DNA of 64,000 nucleotides, from assembly GCF_040371545.1 (NCBI RefSeq), contig NZ_AP029048.1, forward strand, positions 62,001 through 126,000, written 5' to 3'. Positions 28,627 through 38,310 of this stretch are shown piece by piece. This DNA comes from Synechococcus sp. M16CYN. Its GTDB lineage: Bacteria; Cyanobacteriota; Cyanobacteriia; PCC-6307; Cyanobiaceae. Each line of letters starts with the position of its first letter. Position 1 is the first letter of the stretch. A program made the position numbers and the translations under genes. The notes beneath the pieces are model-generated. The model had not been told where the DNA came from. It was given only the letters and a program-made list of their open reading frames with translations, and searched no databases.

Positions 28627-29775
28627 CCTTTCTAGCCAATTCTGCCAGTGTTGCCGATTCCACTTGCCAGCGTCCGTCTGAGTCAACTCAGGACAAAGAA
28701 CCCAACGCCGCGGCTGTTCCGCGGCTGGCCAGTCGGTCGTCAACGATGCAATCCGCTTCAACAACGCGGGATCCGAACTATGGACGAATGCCACTAACTG
28801 CTGACCCCATTCTGGTTCATCCACTCCCGCTAGCAGTATAGCTTCGACCGGAAGTTCTTCTTGGCGGATCGCTGACATTAACCGAGCTTCAAGCTGCTCT
28901 GGGAAAATGGTTTCACCACCGGAGTTTAGTGCTGTATCGAGTCGTCCACATATTTCAAGACCTTTTGCAATTTGTGCCCGATCCGCCGTGCGCCACCAAC
29001 CATTAGTGTCTGCCACAGGTTGCAAGGAATCGGGCTTTTCTTGTTGCCAGAGGCCTATCGCCAGCCGAGCAGTTTTAATTTCTAAGGCCCCATGCACGGC
29101 TAGACGCAGCTCTACATCGTGCAACGGTGTGCCGCAGGTGCGATCTCCGACTAGAAATCGTTGGGGTGACAATGCCGTCACCATCGCAGCCGTTTCCGTA
29201 GCCCCATAGCAAGGGGCTAAAAGAATACCTTCAGCTCTAGCTTGCTCGGCGAGGAGTTGTGGCAGAGACGCCCCACCGATCCAAATCAGCCTCATGTCTT
29301 TCAACAGGGCTTGACCATTTGTATCAGCCAGCAACCGCCTCAGCTGCGTTGGCACTAATGAAAGCAAGATCTCGCGATTTGACCAATTAGGCAAGCTGCG
29401 GCAATAGCGCAGTAGCTCCCACGGCTGTTTCATCAACTCTGGCGCCAAGCGACAATGCGGCACCCCCCAGCTGCGTGAACGCCACCAGGGCATTAGCCCA
29501 CTGACGTGATGCATCGGAAGAGGATTTAACACAAGAGTCTGCTGAGGATCGATTCCAAGGTTTTGCAACCAGGTCGCCGTCGCCTCTGCTGAAGAGTCGA
29601 GATGGTGACAAGGCTGCAAACACAACCGGCGGCCACCAGTGCTGCCTCCACTGCTTATTATTACCCCTGGACCAGACGGTAACAAACGATGGGGCAATAA
29701 TAACGGCGTACCTTGCAACGATACCCAACGCCCAGCATCTAATTCCTGCAGCAAGTTATCCAGATCCACACACAT
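28612..29775 (-). CDS. menE: o-Succinylbenzoate-CoA ligase (MenE)
   Basis: Adenylates o-succinylbenzoate and joins it to CoA in phylloquinone synthesis. AMP-binding signatures: the P-loop VIISSGGSTGGRR (about residues 38-50), APCYGATETAAMV (A5-type, near 215) and the C-terminal lysine region TDAGKWNRQHW. At about 387 residues it is a short MenE, as in other picocyanobacteria. The frame is open to 29838, but ATG 29775 overlaps the menC stop by one base (TGATG), the expected arrangement for coupled translation, so that start is chosen. Last gene of menA-menC-menE. Confidence 0.92.
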   Translation of the reverse strand: MCVDLDNLLQELDAGRWVSLQGTPLLLPHRLLPSGPGVIISSGGSTGGRRLCLQPCHHLDSSAEATATWLQNLGIDPQQTLVLNPLPMHHVSGLMPWWRSRSWGVPHCRLAPELMKQPWELLRYCRSLPNWSNREILLSLVPTQLRRLLADTNGQALLKDMRLIWIGGASLPQLLAEQARAEGILLAPCYGATETAAMVTALSPQRFLVGDRTCGTPLHDVELRLAVHGALEIKTARLAIGLWQQEKPDSLQPVADTNGWWRTADRAQIAKGLEICGRLDTALNSGGETIFPEQLEARLMSAIRQEELPVEAILLAGVDEPEWGQQLVAFVHSSDPALLKRIASLTTDWPAAEQPRRWVLCPELTQTDAGKWNRQHWQNWLERLDSA

Positions 29776-30743
29776 CACAACGCTCCCGCCCAGACCATCT
29801 CCGGATCGTCGGAGAATAGGGGTCCCGTCGGACACCACCCTGGAGCCAAACCCGGAGCTGTTGGCGTGGGTCCATCACACTGAAGGGCGGCCAAATGGTG
29901 TAGCCAACGGCGGCCAATGCCAGTTTCAAAAGCCGTACTCACCATTCGATAAGGAACCTGATTCTGGAGCTCCTGTAACAGCGGCCGTGGATCTCCGTCG
30001 ACTACCGGACGCCGCACCTGCCAACCCATCCAGCTATCCCGAAGTTCGGGCCTATACTCAAGTGATTCGTCCAACGCTACTGGACCAAGCCGAGCTAACT
30101 GCTCAAGACCCGCATGGTCATTCACTGCTAACGGCTGTTCTAACCAATCGAAACGTGGCTCCTGCCTCAGGGCCTTCATCCAAGACTCAGCGGTGGAGCG
30201 ATCCCAACCACCGTTGGCATCTAGCCGAAGCCTGGCGTTGCTGGGCAAACGGTCTAAAAGCTGCCTCAACCATTGCTGTTCAAGCGCGGCCGGTTCAGTT
30301 GCTACTTTCCATTTAAGCGTCAACACCTGTGAAGAAGAGGTCTGATCTAGAACGCGGTCAACGGCCATGAGCATCTGCTCCCCTGCCGGTAGGAGCTGAG
30401 CAGAATTAGGTGCGGCTTTCCAACTCTGTGAAGCATCACCTCCAACGACCCCATCGAGCTCCGCCAATGCCGCACCACACCCAAAGCCGATCGCACCGGG
30501 TCCTTCAATGATCAGCCCCGCAAACTGAGACAAGGAGAGTCGATTCGGGAGGGCTAACAATAATCCACGGCAAAGAGTCCATTGCTCAGCTTGTAATGGC
30601 GCCACCTCACCCCAACCGACCATACCGTTGTCGTCTTGCACGCGCAGTAACCAGCCACGGCGTTCCGAGAAAACACCAGCTGCTGTTCGTAACGACTGCA
30701 TTAGTGCGAAGCGAAAAGAACGAACTTGGAGTCGCAACATCAT
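29775..30743 (-). CDS. menC: o-Succinylbenzoate synthase (MenC)
   Basis: Enolase-superfamily dehydratase converting SHCHC to o-succinylbenzoate. The catalytic set is complete: the Lys pair in LTLKWKV (about residue 140), metal ligands in LRLDANGGW, DWLEQPL and VALDESL, spaced as in the family. At about 322 residues it is normal. The ATG at 30743 overlaps the menA stop in an ATGA junction; a second ATG follows directly at 30740. Its stop overlaps the menE start by one base. Together these mark a tightly coupled menA-menC-menE operon. Confidence 0.93.
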   Translation of the reverse strand: MMLRLQVRSFRFALMQSLRTAAGVFSERRGWLLRVQDDNGMVGWGEVAPLQAEQWTLCRGLLLALPNRLSLSQFAGLIIEGPGAIGFGCGAALAELDGVVGGDASQSWKAAPNSAQLLPAGEQMLMAVDRVLDQTSSSQVLTLKWKVATEPAALEQQWLRQLLDRLPSNARLRLDANGGWDRSTAESWMKALRQEPRFDWLEQPLAVNDHAGLEQLARLGPVALDESLEYRPELRDSWMGWQVRRPVVDGDPRPLLQELQNQVPYRMVSTAFETGIGRRWLHHLAALQCDGPTPTAPGLAPGWCPTGPLFSDDPEMVWAGAL

Positions 30744-31684
30744 CTCACCGGCAAGCATGCTCCCAGTGCCAAACCAACGGCAAGACCCAAGCCATTCCAG
30801 GCTTGAAAACGTAGTGCCAAAAACTTGCTGAGACCGATGCGTGTGGGCTGATTATGGTAGCGCTGCAGCAAACGAATCAAGGCGCAGCCAGCTGGCAAGC
30901 CCAGGCCGCTGAGCAGGGCTGTAAGGGGCCAATGGCCCTGTAGCACAGGAAGCCATTCAATTAGCAGGGTAAGGGTTACAAACCATGGAACCAGAGCTGA
31001 GGCTCGCGCGGTTCCCAGGCGCACCACAGGTGAACGCTTGTCATGGGCAATATCCTCTTCTACTTGATGAAAATGAGAGCAAAAAAGCACCAGCGTTGTG
31101 GCCAAGGCCGGACCGGACCCCAACAGTAACGCTTGGTCCCATGGAACCACCCCCGTCCCCACCGGCGCTAGCACCAACAAAGCTGCTGCAGTTGCAACAG
31201 GGCCGAACGCCAACCAGCAAAGTGGTTCACCAAGCCCCCGGTAGCCGAGACGAAACGGCGGACCCTGATATACATAACCCAAGCCGCAACTGAGCAGCAC
31301 TAGCATCAGTACCACAGGATTACTTGACCAAGCTAGCCAAGCCACTAACACCAGGCCAAGCAGCAAGGCTACAGACGACAGCAACGCAATGCAATCTCGG
31401 CGACCTGTGAGATTCACCACCGAGTGGGGTTTACCAATCGCGTCCACTCCGGTTGCGGAATCAAATAGATCATTGCTGAGGTTCTCCCATATCAATAAAA
31501 GAATTGCGGCCAGCAGGAAACCCAACATTTGATTCCAGCGCAACGTTCCTTGAAAGCCAAGCCACCATCCTGCGGCCAAAAGCACTGGCATCACAGCGAC
31601 CGAGTACATTGGCCACTTGATCGCAGCTTTCCACAACGCCCTCCGTTGGGCGTAACAGGATGCGACAACCTGTGGCTCTTGCAT
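30740..31684 (-). CDS. menA: 2-Carboxy-1,4-naphthoquinone phytyltransferase (MenA)
   Basis: Membrane prenyltransferase that attaches the phytyl chain to DHNA, giving the phylloquinone ring of photosystem I. The Asp-rich motif WENLSNDLFDSATGVD (about residues 65-80) is the first diphosphate-binding site, and HQVEEDIAHDKRS (near 200) contains the second. Eight or nine membrane helices; about 314 residues. The frame is open to 31723, but ATG 31684 gives the family-like start before ALWKAAIKWPMYSV. It is divergent from menF with 71 bases between starts, so one control region may serve both arms of the pathway. Confidence 0.93.
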   Translation of the reverse strand: MQEPQVVASCYAQRRALWKAAIKWPMYSVAVMPVLLAAGWWLGFQGTLRWNQMLGFLLAAILLLIWENLSNDLFDSATGVDAIGKPHSVVNLTGRRDCIALLSSVALLLGLVLVAWLAWSSNPVVLMLVLLSCGLGYVYQGPPFRLGYRGLGEPLCWLAFGPVATAAALLVLAPVGTGVVPWDQALLLGSGPALATTLVLFCSHFHQVEEDIAHDKRSPVVRLGTARASALVPWFVTLTLLIEWLPVLQGHWPLTALLSGLGLPAGCALIRLLQRYHNQPTRIGLSKFLALRFQAWNGLGLAVGLALGACLPVR

Positions 31685-31755
31685 GGGCAGGACCCGTATC
31701 ACTCGAAATAATGGCTCATACATTTGAGCAATCCCTCTGGCCAGTCACTCCACGG

Positions 31756-33159
31756 ATGTCGACTGATCTCAGTTTCGGCGAACTGCTTACTGCTGCACAA
31801 CGGAGCTGGAGCGAGCGTCGTCACGATGAAGGACTGTTGAGTTTATGCCTGCCTTTAGACCGCATAGATCCGCTCCAGGCGTTGCCACAACTGGCAATGA
31901 AAGAGACATTCCGCGTCCTATGGGACAACGCACCTGGTATCTGCTTAGCGGTCGCCGGCCGCTGTCAACAACTCGAACTGGCCAGTGCTCGCCGATTTGA
32001 ACTCGCCCAGCGTTTCGTCGACCTTAGCCTTGGCCGTTTAACTGATGGCAGACCAGACACTCCAGCGTTTTCACGTCCGCGAGTGTTGCTTTCATTTCAG
32101 TTTTTCAACCAGACTAGCGAATGCCACTATGGCATCCATAGCAGCCCATCGGTGCAGGCGGTTTTGCCCCGCTGGCAACTCAGTCGACAAGGAAGGTGCG
32201 GCTGGCTCAGGTTGAACGGTGTCGTGAATAACACGGCAGAAGCACGTGAGCTAGCCGAGCAGCTATGGTTGAAACGCGGCGCATTGCAAGACGAGAGGAC
32301 TGAATTCAAGCTCTCTCTCAGTCCCGCCGTCCGGCTCGATAGACACAAGATTGATTCTTGGCAGCGGCGCTATGCTGATGCCCTTAACCGTGGCTTAGAG
32401 CTAATTAATAGCGGTGAGCTTCGCAAATTGGTGTTGGCAGTGCGTCAATCCATTTATGTGGGACCGCACTTCGACCCTTTACCCCTATTGGCCCGTCTAC
32501 GGCGCCAACAGGCCGGCAGTTGTCGCTTACTCTGGCAGCGCGACACTGGTGATGTACTTTTCGGCGCTTCTCCAGAACGCCTGTTAAGCCTTCGCGGTAG
32601 TCGTTTGAGTAGCGATGCCCTCGCTGGTACAGCAGGCCCGAGTGAGAGCGGCCAGCAATTGCTACATTCGGATAAAGACAGAAGAGAACATGAACTTGTA
32701 GTAGAAACCATCATCGACCAGCTTCGCCACAGCGGCTTATCGCCCTTGCGGCAGCGCCAACCCCAACTAGCCCGTCATGGACACCTAACCCATCTGCACA
32801 CCCCAATTGTTGCCGACGCTCAGGGACACTCAGCACTATCTCTCGCCGAACAGTTGCACCCCACTCCTGCGGTTGCTGGTCTTCCTCGATGTGAGGCTAT
32901 GGCTTGGCTACGTACTTTGGAACCCTTTGAAAGGGGAAGTTACGCCGCTCCGATTGGCTGGATTGACAAGGCTGGAGACGCTGAATTGCGAGTTGCTATT
33001 CGCTGTGGTCATGCCAAAGGGCATTACTTAGATCTCACCGCTGGTGCAGGCCTGGTGCGTGGATCTACCGCAGAACGAGAGCTGCAAGAAGTGGGCTTGA
33101 AACTGACTGTCCTTGCTAACCAGCTGACCTTAAGCTCTTCTCAAAACTATGCACCTTAA
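31756..33159 (+). CDS. menF: Isochorismate synthase (MenF-type)
   Basis: Turns chorismate into isochorismate, the first committed step toward phylloquinone. The chorismate-binding half shows LFGASPERLLSLRGSRLSSD, ALAGTAGPSESG, KDRREHELVVETI and the C-terminal GAGLVRGSTAERELQE with the Mg-binding Glu. At about 467 residues it is normal. The frame is open from 31660, through codons antisense to menA; ATG 31756 (MSTDLSFGELL) fits the family start, while ATG 31711 is an alternative. It ends six bases before the convergent gshB. Confidence 0.92.
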   Translation: MSTDLSFGELLTAAQRSWSERRHDEGLLSLCLPLDRIDPLQALPQLAMKETFRVLWDNAPGICLAVAGRCQQLELASARRFELAQRFVDLSLGRLTDGRPDTPAFSRPRVLLSFQFFNQTSECHYGIHSSPSVQAVLPRWQLSRQGRCGWLRLNGVVNNTAEARELAEQLWLKRGALQDERTEFKLSLSPAVRLDRHKIDSWQRRYADALNRGLELINSGELRKLVLAVRQSIYVGPHFDPLPLLARLRRQQAGSCRLLWQRDTGDVLFGASPERLLSLRGSRLSSDALAGTAGPSESGQQLLHSDKDRREHELVVETIIDQLRHSGLSPLRQRQPQLARHGHLTHLHTPIVADAQGHSALSLAEQLHPTPAVAGLPRCEAMAWLRTLEPFERGSYAAPIGWIDKAGDAELRVAIRCGHAKGHYLDLTAGAGLVRGSTAERELQEVGLKLTVLANQLTLSSSQNYAP

Positions 33160-33165
33160 ATTCCT

Positions 33166-34107
33166 TTAAATTTGGGACGATATTTGGAAAGCGCGGTGAA
33201 GTCGATCAATTGTTTGATCCGCTATCGGCTGCTGCATCAGTCGCTCCACCTCTCGCACCCCGGTAGGACTGGTGACGTTGATTTCGCTCAGCATTCCGTC
33301 GATCACATCGATGCCTACAAAAAATAGGCCCTCAGCCTGTAGGGCCGGTGCTAAGGCAGCACAAATTTGTCGTTCCCGGTTTGTGAGTTCCGTAGCTTCT
33401 GCCTGACCACCTACTGCCAGATTACTGCGGAACTCACCGGCCAAGGGGCGACGGTTAACTGCCCCTAGAGGCTCACCATCCACCAATATGATCCGCTTAT
33501 CGCCATCAGTAACTGCCGGTAGGAAGGCTTGAGCCATCACTGGTAGACGCTCCTGCTCAGTTACTAACTCCAATAAGGCTTTCAGATTAGGGACCTCAGC
33601 ATTTACCCGAATCACACCGAAACCGGCACGTCCCCCGAGCGGTTTGAGCACTACGTCACCTTGTTCTTGGGTAAAGGCTTTAAGCTCTGCTACCCGACCA
33701 GATACCGTCGTGGGAGCCATCCATCGACAAAAACGCAAAGCGCCAAGCTTCTCATTCCACGCGCGCAAAGCACTGGGGCGGTTGAGCACACGCACTCCTG
33801 CACGTTCCGCTACTTCAAGTAAATGGGTGGCATATAAGTACGCTTCGTCTACTGGCGGGTCCTTGCGCATCCATATTACATCGAAGGTAGTGAGGCACTG
33901 ACGTTCTCCCGCTCCAATGCTGATCCATGGATCCGGAGTTACTGGCAGTGCCATTGCCAACGGTTTATCACCACGAGCAATCAGATCAGCCGGGGTGCAC
34001 GCCCACACCTCATCGTCGGCACGTTGCGCTGCTTGCATCAGGGCAGCCGACGAATCCTTGAATGGATTAATACGTTGGAAGGGATCCAAAACAAACAGCT
34101 GGCGCAT
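33166..34107 (-). CDS. gshB: Glutathione synthetase
   Basis: ATP-grasp ligase joining gamma-glutamylcysteine with glycine. The family text [19 protein letters not shown] near the start, [33 protein letters not shown] (ATP-grasp lysine and Gly loop, about residue 150) and [20 protein letters not shown] (metal ligands near the end) are clear. At 313 residues it is normal. grxC lies three bases upstream on the same strand, a functional pair: glutathione and the glutaredoxin that uses it. Confidence 0.96.
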   Translation of the reverse strand: MRQLFVLDPFQRINPFKDSSAALMQAAQRADDEVWACTPADLIARGDKPLAMALPVTPDPWISIGAGERQCLTTFDVIWMRKDPPVDEAYLYATHLLEVAERAGVRVLNRPSALRAWNEKLGALRFCRWMAPTTVSGRVAELKAFTQEQGDVVLKPLGGRAGFGVIRVNAEVPNLKALLELVTEQERLPVMAQAFLPAVTDGDKRIILVDGEPLGAVNRRPLAGEFRSNLAVGGQAEATELTNRERQICAALAPALQAEGLFFVGIDVIDGMLSEINVTSPTGVREVERLMQQPIADQTIDRLHRAFQISSQI

Positions 34108-34110
34108 GAC

Positions 34111-34368
34111 TTAGACCTTGAGAAGGAGATCAAGCTTTCCTGCTTGCTCTAAGGCATGCAGATCATCACAACCACCCACGTGATAATCGTTGATGAAGAT
34201 CTGAGGAACGCTGCGGCACCCATTGCTGCGAGCAGCCATTGCATCACGGCCAAGCTCGTCGCCATCCAAATTGATTTCGATGTATGCCGAGCCTTTGGCC
34301 TCCAACAAAGCTTTGGCTCGAATACAGAACGGACACGTACGCCAGGTGTAGATCTCAACCTTGGCCAT
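34111..34368 (-). CDS. grxC: Glutaredoxin 3-type (GrxC)
   Basis: Glutathione-dependent disulfide oxidoreductase of 85 residues. The dithiol active site TCPFC (Cys12 and Cys15) follows VEIYTWR. VPQIFINDYHVGGCDDL with the cis-Pro and the GGCDD glutathione-binding turn is at about 51-67. It precedes gshB by three bases in the same operon and is divergent from prfB with 78 bases between. Confidence 0.96.
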   Translation of the reverse strand: MAKVEIYTWRTCPFCIRAKALLEAKGSAYIEINLDGDELGRDAMAARSNGCRSVPQIFINDYHVGGCDDLHALEQAGKLDLLLKV

Positions 34369-34446
34369 GACAAAAACAAAACACCATATTCGGGACTCTA
34401 TGAAGCAAATGCGCTGATAGCTTCGGATTCGATTAAGGTCAGCTCC

Positions 34447-35575
34447 TTGCCTGATTTCACTGACTTCAAACGCGACTTATCTGAGCTAACTGACCGCCTG
34501 GGCAACGCCCAGGACTGTCTTTGACGTTCCTACGCTGGCTGCTAAGCAGCAGGATCTGGAACAGCTCGTCGCACAACCTGATTTTTGGGACGACCAGCGA
34601 AATGCGCAGAAACAGATGCGATACCTCGATGAAGTGAGAGCCCAATTACAGCAGCTGGCGAACTGGTGCAGCGCCATCGATGACGCTAAGGCTACCCTCG
34701 AGCTCTATGAGCTGGAAGCTGACGAAGACATGCTTTCAGAAGCTCAGCGGGGCCTCGACTATCTTCGCCAAGGACTCGAGCGCTGGGAACTCGAGCGCTT
34801 GTTTAGCGGTGAATACGATAAAGAGGGAGCTGTACTCAGCATCAACGCCGGCGCCGGAGGCACCGACGCTCAGGATTGGGCCCAAATGCTGTTACGCATG
34901 TATACCCGCTGGGCGGAAGATCACAACATGAGGGTGACAGTTGATGAGCTCAGCGAGGGGGAAGAAGCCGGTATTAAAAGCGTCACTATTGAAGTGGAAG
35001 GCCGTTACGCTTACGGATACCTTCGCAACGAGAAGGGCACGCATCGTCTGGTTCGGATCTCACCGTTTAACACTAATGGCAAGCGCCAAACTAGTTTTGC
35101 TGGCATTGAGGTAATGCCAAAATTGGAGGATAGCATTGACGTAGATATTCCCGAGAAAGACTTGGAAATAACGACCTCTCGGTCCGGCGGTGCTGGTGGT
35201 CAAAATGTCAACAAAGTCGAAACCGCTGTACGCATCCAGCATTTGCCGACCGGTTTGGCGGTGCGCTGCACCCAGGAGCGCTCCCAGCTCCAAAATAGAG
35301 AAAAAGCTATGATCTTGCTCAAGGCCAAGTTGTTAGTAATTGCGCAGGAACAGAGGGCAGCAGAAATCGCCGACATCCGTGGCGATAGTGTGAGTGCGGC
35401 CTGGGGTAACCAGATTCGCAACTACGTCTTCCACCCTTACCAGATGGTGAAAGATTTGCGCACACAGAAAGAGACCAGTGATGTGCAAGCCGTGATGGAT
35501 GGCGCGCTTGATCCGTTCATTGACGCGTCTTTACGGCAAGGTGTTGAGCGTTCTGACAATGATGCAAGCAGTTAA
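34447..35575 (+). CDS. prfB: Peptide chain release factor 2, with programmed +1 frameshift
   Basis: Ends translation at UGA and UAA codons. The 25-codon first frame (from TTG 34447: [19 protein letters not shown]) stops at TGA 34522-34524; the main frame resumes at 34523 by skipping one T, giving a product of about 375 residues. Release-factor signatures are RISPFNTNG (the SPF stop-reading tripeptide) and [14 protein letters not shown] (GGQ for peptide hydrolysis). AAGG at 34435-34438 lies eight bases before the TTG and supports that start; no ATG is in frame. RF2 thus controls its own synthesis: when it is scarce, UGA is read slowly and frameshifting rises. It is followed seven bases later by the DUF3285 gene. 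Confidence 0.94.
34511..34525 (+). promoter_or_regulatory. RF2 programmed frameshift site
   Basis: CTT TGA C (34519-34525) is the classic slippery site: peptidyl-tRNA on CTT slips to TTT in the +1 frame while the in-frame TGA waits for RF2. AGGA at 34511-34514, four bases upstream of the CTT, can act as the internal Shine-Dalgarno stimulator. The match is weaker than the AGGGGG of E. coli. Confidence 0.93.
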
Positions 35576-35581
35576 CTACCT

Positions 35582-35758
35582 ATGAGCATTAAACCCAGTC
35601 AAACCACCACACCACAGCCCAGCTTTGTGAAGCAAGCAATGCGTAACATGGTGCGCAAGGGACGGCAAAGCGCTCTTCACTTCAGTCTAACTGCCATAGG
35701 GTTCCTTGGCTTCATCACCCTGGTGGCCTGGTTGGGTCGACCGACTTTGCCCCAGTAA
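35582..35758 (+). CDS. DUF3285 small membrane protein
   Basis: A 58-residue protein of a family I know only from cyanobacteria. It begins MSIKPSQTTTPQPSFVKQAM, has a basic stretch MRNMVRKGRQSALHF (20-34) and one membrane helix (about 35-52), ending RPTLPQ. Function unknown; a single-span thylakoid or plasma-membrane protein is likely. It sits seven bases after prfB and five before ybeY, an arrangement consistent with co-transcription. Confidence 0.85.
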   Translation: MSIKPSQTTTPQPSFVKQAMRNMVRKGRQSALHFSLTAIGFLGFITLVAWLGRPTLPQ

Positions 35759-35762
35759 ATGA

Positions 35763-36290
35763 GTGATAAAAACTGACCTCGCTTTTGGCTTCGCCGGGGT
35801 TGACCTGCTAGAAGAAGATAATGATCGGCTCTTGTCAGACACTGCTTGGGCTCTGGTATTTAACCATTGGATTGAACTAGTTCGCACTGATCCTAAGCTC
35901 CGCTGTCCATTCGTCGTACGACAGGCCACCGAGGTCAGCCTTGGACTTAGCTTCACTGATGATGCTGGCATCGCTGATCTGAACAACCAATGGCGGCAGA
36001 AACCAAATCCCACTGACGTGCTGTCGTTCGCTGCTCTCGAAGGAACGTCAAAATGGATGGATGGCGCAGCTGTGGAACTCGGCGACATTATCGTGTCACT
36101 GGACATGGCCCGACGTCAGGCCCAAGAGTACCGTCACAGCCTAGAACGGGAACTGCAATGGCTTGTTAGTCATGGTCTCCTACACCTTCTGGGGTGGGAC
36201 CATTACAATGACGTTAGCCTTAGTTCGATGCTTGCTCTTCAGGAACGTCTCCTAGAGATAACAAGTAAAATTTTTACTAAGGATAGATGA
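35763..36290 (+). CDS. ybeY: Endoribonuclease YbeY / rRNA maturation factor
   Basis: Metal-dependent RNase needed for 16S rRNA 3'-end maturation and ribosome quality control. The zinc site HGLLHLLGWDH is complete (three His), near residue 139, with NPTDVLSFAA before it and LGDIIVSLDMA in between. The 175-residue length is normal. It starts at GTG 35763, five bases after the DUF3285 stop; the ATG at 35760 is out of frame. The N-terminal 40 residues are variable. Confidence 0.94.
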   Translation: MIKTDLAFGFAGVDLLEEDNDRLLSDTAWALVFNHWIELVRTDPKLRCPFVVRQATEVSLGLSFTDDAGIADLNNQWRQKPNPTDVLSFAALEGTSKWMDGAAVELGDIIVSLDMARRQAQEYRHSLERELQWLVSHGLLHLLGWDHYNDVSLSSMLALQERLLEITSKIFTKDR

Positions 36291-36377
36291 CACATGAAGA
36301 TTAAATAAATTTTTATGCTCACCAAAACTTCGCTAATTGCTATCTACAGATCCTCAATACCGGACGGGGTTGTGGTC

Positions 36378-36779
36378 ATGTCTCGATCACTTCGTAACGA
36401 AAGCTGGCGCGTTGCCAAAGATTTTCTCGCCAGCTTTCGTTACGCTGCCCAAGGCTTGGGCTATGCATTCGTAACCCAACACAACTTTCGCATCCACGTG
36501 CTAATAGGTTCGTTGGTCTTTGCTTTGGCCGGCTGGCTGCAGCTTGATGTGATTCGCTTGGCTGTGTTGGTATTCACGGTGACAGCCGTTCTCGTATTAG
36601 AGCTATTGAACACTGCTATGGAAGCTGTAGTGGACTTGGCTGTTGGTCGGCGCTACCATCCCCTAGCCCGTATTGCGAAGGACTGTGCAGCAGCGGCAGT
36701 TCTGACAGCTGCAATCAGCTCTATCCTGATTGCTTTATTTCTACTTCTGCCCCCTTTGACGCTTCGCTTGGGGCTTTGA
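36378..36779 (+). CDS. dgkA: Diacylglycerol / undecaprenol kinase (DgkA family)
   Basis: Small membrane kinase that phosphorylates diacylglycerol or undecaprenol. Three membrane helices and the family signature VLELLNTAMEAVVDL (about residues 72-86) and ARIAKDCAAAAVL (about 100-112) with the metal-binding Glu and Asp. From ATG 36378 the product is 133 residues; the frame is open from 36315 but the added 21 residues are not family-like. It follows ybeY and precedes trpG by 26 bases. Confidence 0.92.
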   Translation: MSRSLRNESWRVAKDFLASFRYAAQGLGYAFVTQHNFRIHVLIGSLVFALAGWLQLDVIRLAVLVFTVTAVLVLELLNTAMEAVVDLAVGRRYHPLARIAKDCAAAAVLTAAISSILIALFLLLPPLTLRLGL

Positions 36780-36805
36780 TTTCACCTTCTCGCCATTTCT
36801 TGCGA

Positions 36806-37420
36806 ATGCTGCTGATCATTGATAACTACGACAGTTTTACTTTTAATTTGGTGCAATACTTGGGAGAACTCTCCGCTCAACACCCTGTAGCTGCCGATCT
36901 CAGGGTTGAACGCAATGATGCTATGAGCCTGGCTGAAATTAGTCGCTTGGATCCCGCAGCAATTCTGCTTTCACCGGGCCCTGGTGACCCTGATCAGTCC
37001 GGCGTCTGCCTAGATGTGCTGCGAAACCTATCTCCTACAATTCCCACCCTCGGAGTATGTCTCGGTCATCAGGCTTTGGCACAAGTCTACGGCGGCAAGG
37101 TGGTACGTGCACCAGAACCTATGCACGGCAAAACCTCGCCGGTACTACATGGTGGGAAGGGAGTGTTTGCTGGCTTACCCCAGCCTCTAACAGCCACCCG
37201 GTACCATAGCCTTGTGGCAGATCGAAACAGTCTACCTCCATGCTTAGAAGTCACTGCTTGGCTGGCAGATGGCATGGTGATGGGCTTGCGACATCGAAGT
37301 TATACTCACCTGCAAGGGGTACAATTCCATCCAGAAAGTGTACTCACTGACGCTGGCCACCAACTACTAGCCAACTTCCTAACAGAAGCGGTTGCAAGCC
37401 GCCGGTGGGTCGCTCCCTAG
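36806..37420 (+). CDS. trpG: Anthranilate / aminodeoxychorismate synthase glutamine amidotransferase
   Basis: Class I glutamine amidotransferase subunit supplying ammonia to TrpE (tryptophan) and, in many cyanobacteria, also to PabB (folate). It begins LLIIDNYDSFTFNLVQYLGE; the nucleophile is in LGVCLGHQAL (Cys about 86), and the His-Glu pair in QFHPESVLT. The 204-residue length is normal. ATG 36806 is chosen over the open 36776 because the family begins there. A 890-base empty stretch follows. Confidence 0.94.
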   Translation: MLLIIDNYDSFTFNLVQYLGELSAQHPVAADLRVERNDAMSLAEISRLDPAAILLSPGPGDPDQSGVCLDVLRNLSPTIPTLGVCLGHQALAQVYGGKVVRAPEPMHGKTSPVLHGGKGVFAGLPQPLTATRYHSLVADRNSLPPCLEVTAWLADGMVMGLRHRSYTHLQGVQFHPESVLTDAGHQLLANFLTEAVASRRWVAP

Positions 37421-38310
37421 CAGGAGATGTCTCCCTTTTATAGGGCCGGGCCTTATCAATATCAAGTCAGCGGGTATTAAACTTGAAGGATTTTTATGAA
37501 CCCAGTGACAGGGTGGGTAGCTAAAATTTTGCCAGCGCCATAGTCTGGTTTTGGCAGCGAGGAGTTCGAATTTTGCCCATTTAACGCGGCTGGCGCAAAC
37601 ACTGATCTAATCATCACCTGCACTGATTCGGTACTCTTGAGACAGCTTGACTTAAATTCTTATTAATTCATTTTGATCATTGAAATCCGGTAGCAACAAC
37701 AGGTACTCAATGGTAACAAAGCTGCCATTTTGATGAACTAGCCAAATCCAAGGGCAAGTGTCTTTCCTTCGTGTAGCACGTCAAGGGCAACGTTTCTATA
37801 GGCCACAATAGAGTGGGCACGCAGCCTCTTTTCAACGCTGCCGCTTGCATCACAGCTATACAGAATCCCGATCAATTAATCCGGTCGAGTAACGTTGGAT
37901 GACTCAAATTATAATGCAATAACTGAAGTAAGATTTTGATAGCGCTTGTAAGGTCAACTTCCAGGAAATCAAATCTAGTCTGAGATTCGTTTGTAGACCA
38001 CCATCACAGCATTATTTTCAGACGAAATGAAATTAAGCTACGGCCCGACTGCAGACCAATTTTGACATTGCTTACCAAAGGTCAAGGCATGGAATGGAAC
38101 ACTATGCAAAATAACACCAAAACCCTATAACAAAGACGACTTCCAACAAGTTAAAGCCCTTAGGCTAATTCGGTTGCACTAAGAGCCGAAAACTGCAACT
38201 AAATAGGCCGAGCGTTGAATGCTCAGTAACGACAGCAGGGCTATAGTAGGTCTGAACCAAGTACAAAGAGTGTAAGCACTCTTGAGGTTTTAAAAGTCAT
38301 TATTTTTCTT
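37421..38310. other. Gene-less spacer after trpG (890 bases)
   Basis: From memory a metallo-beta-lactamase-fold gene often follows trpG in this group. Plus-strand fragments such as WVAKILPAP and TDLIITCTDS (37500-37650) are too short to claim as its remains. No other gene, RNA or repeat was recognised. Confidence 0.4.
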
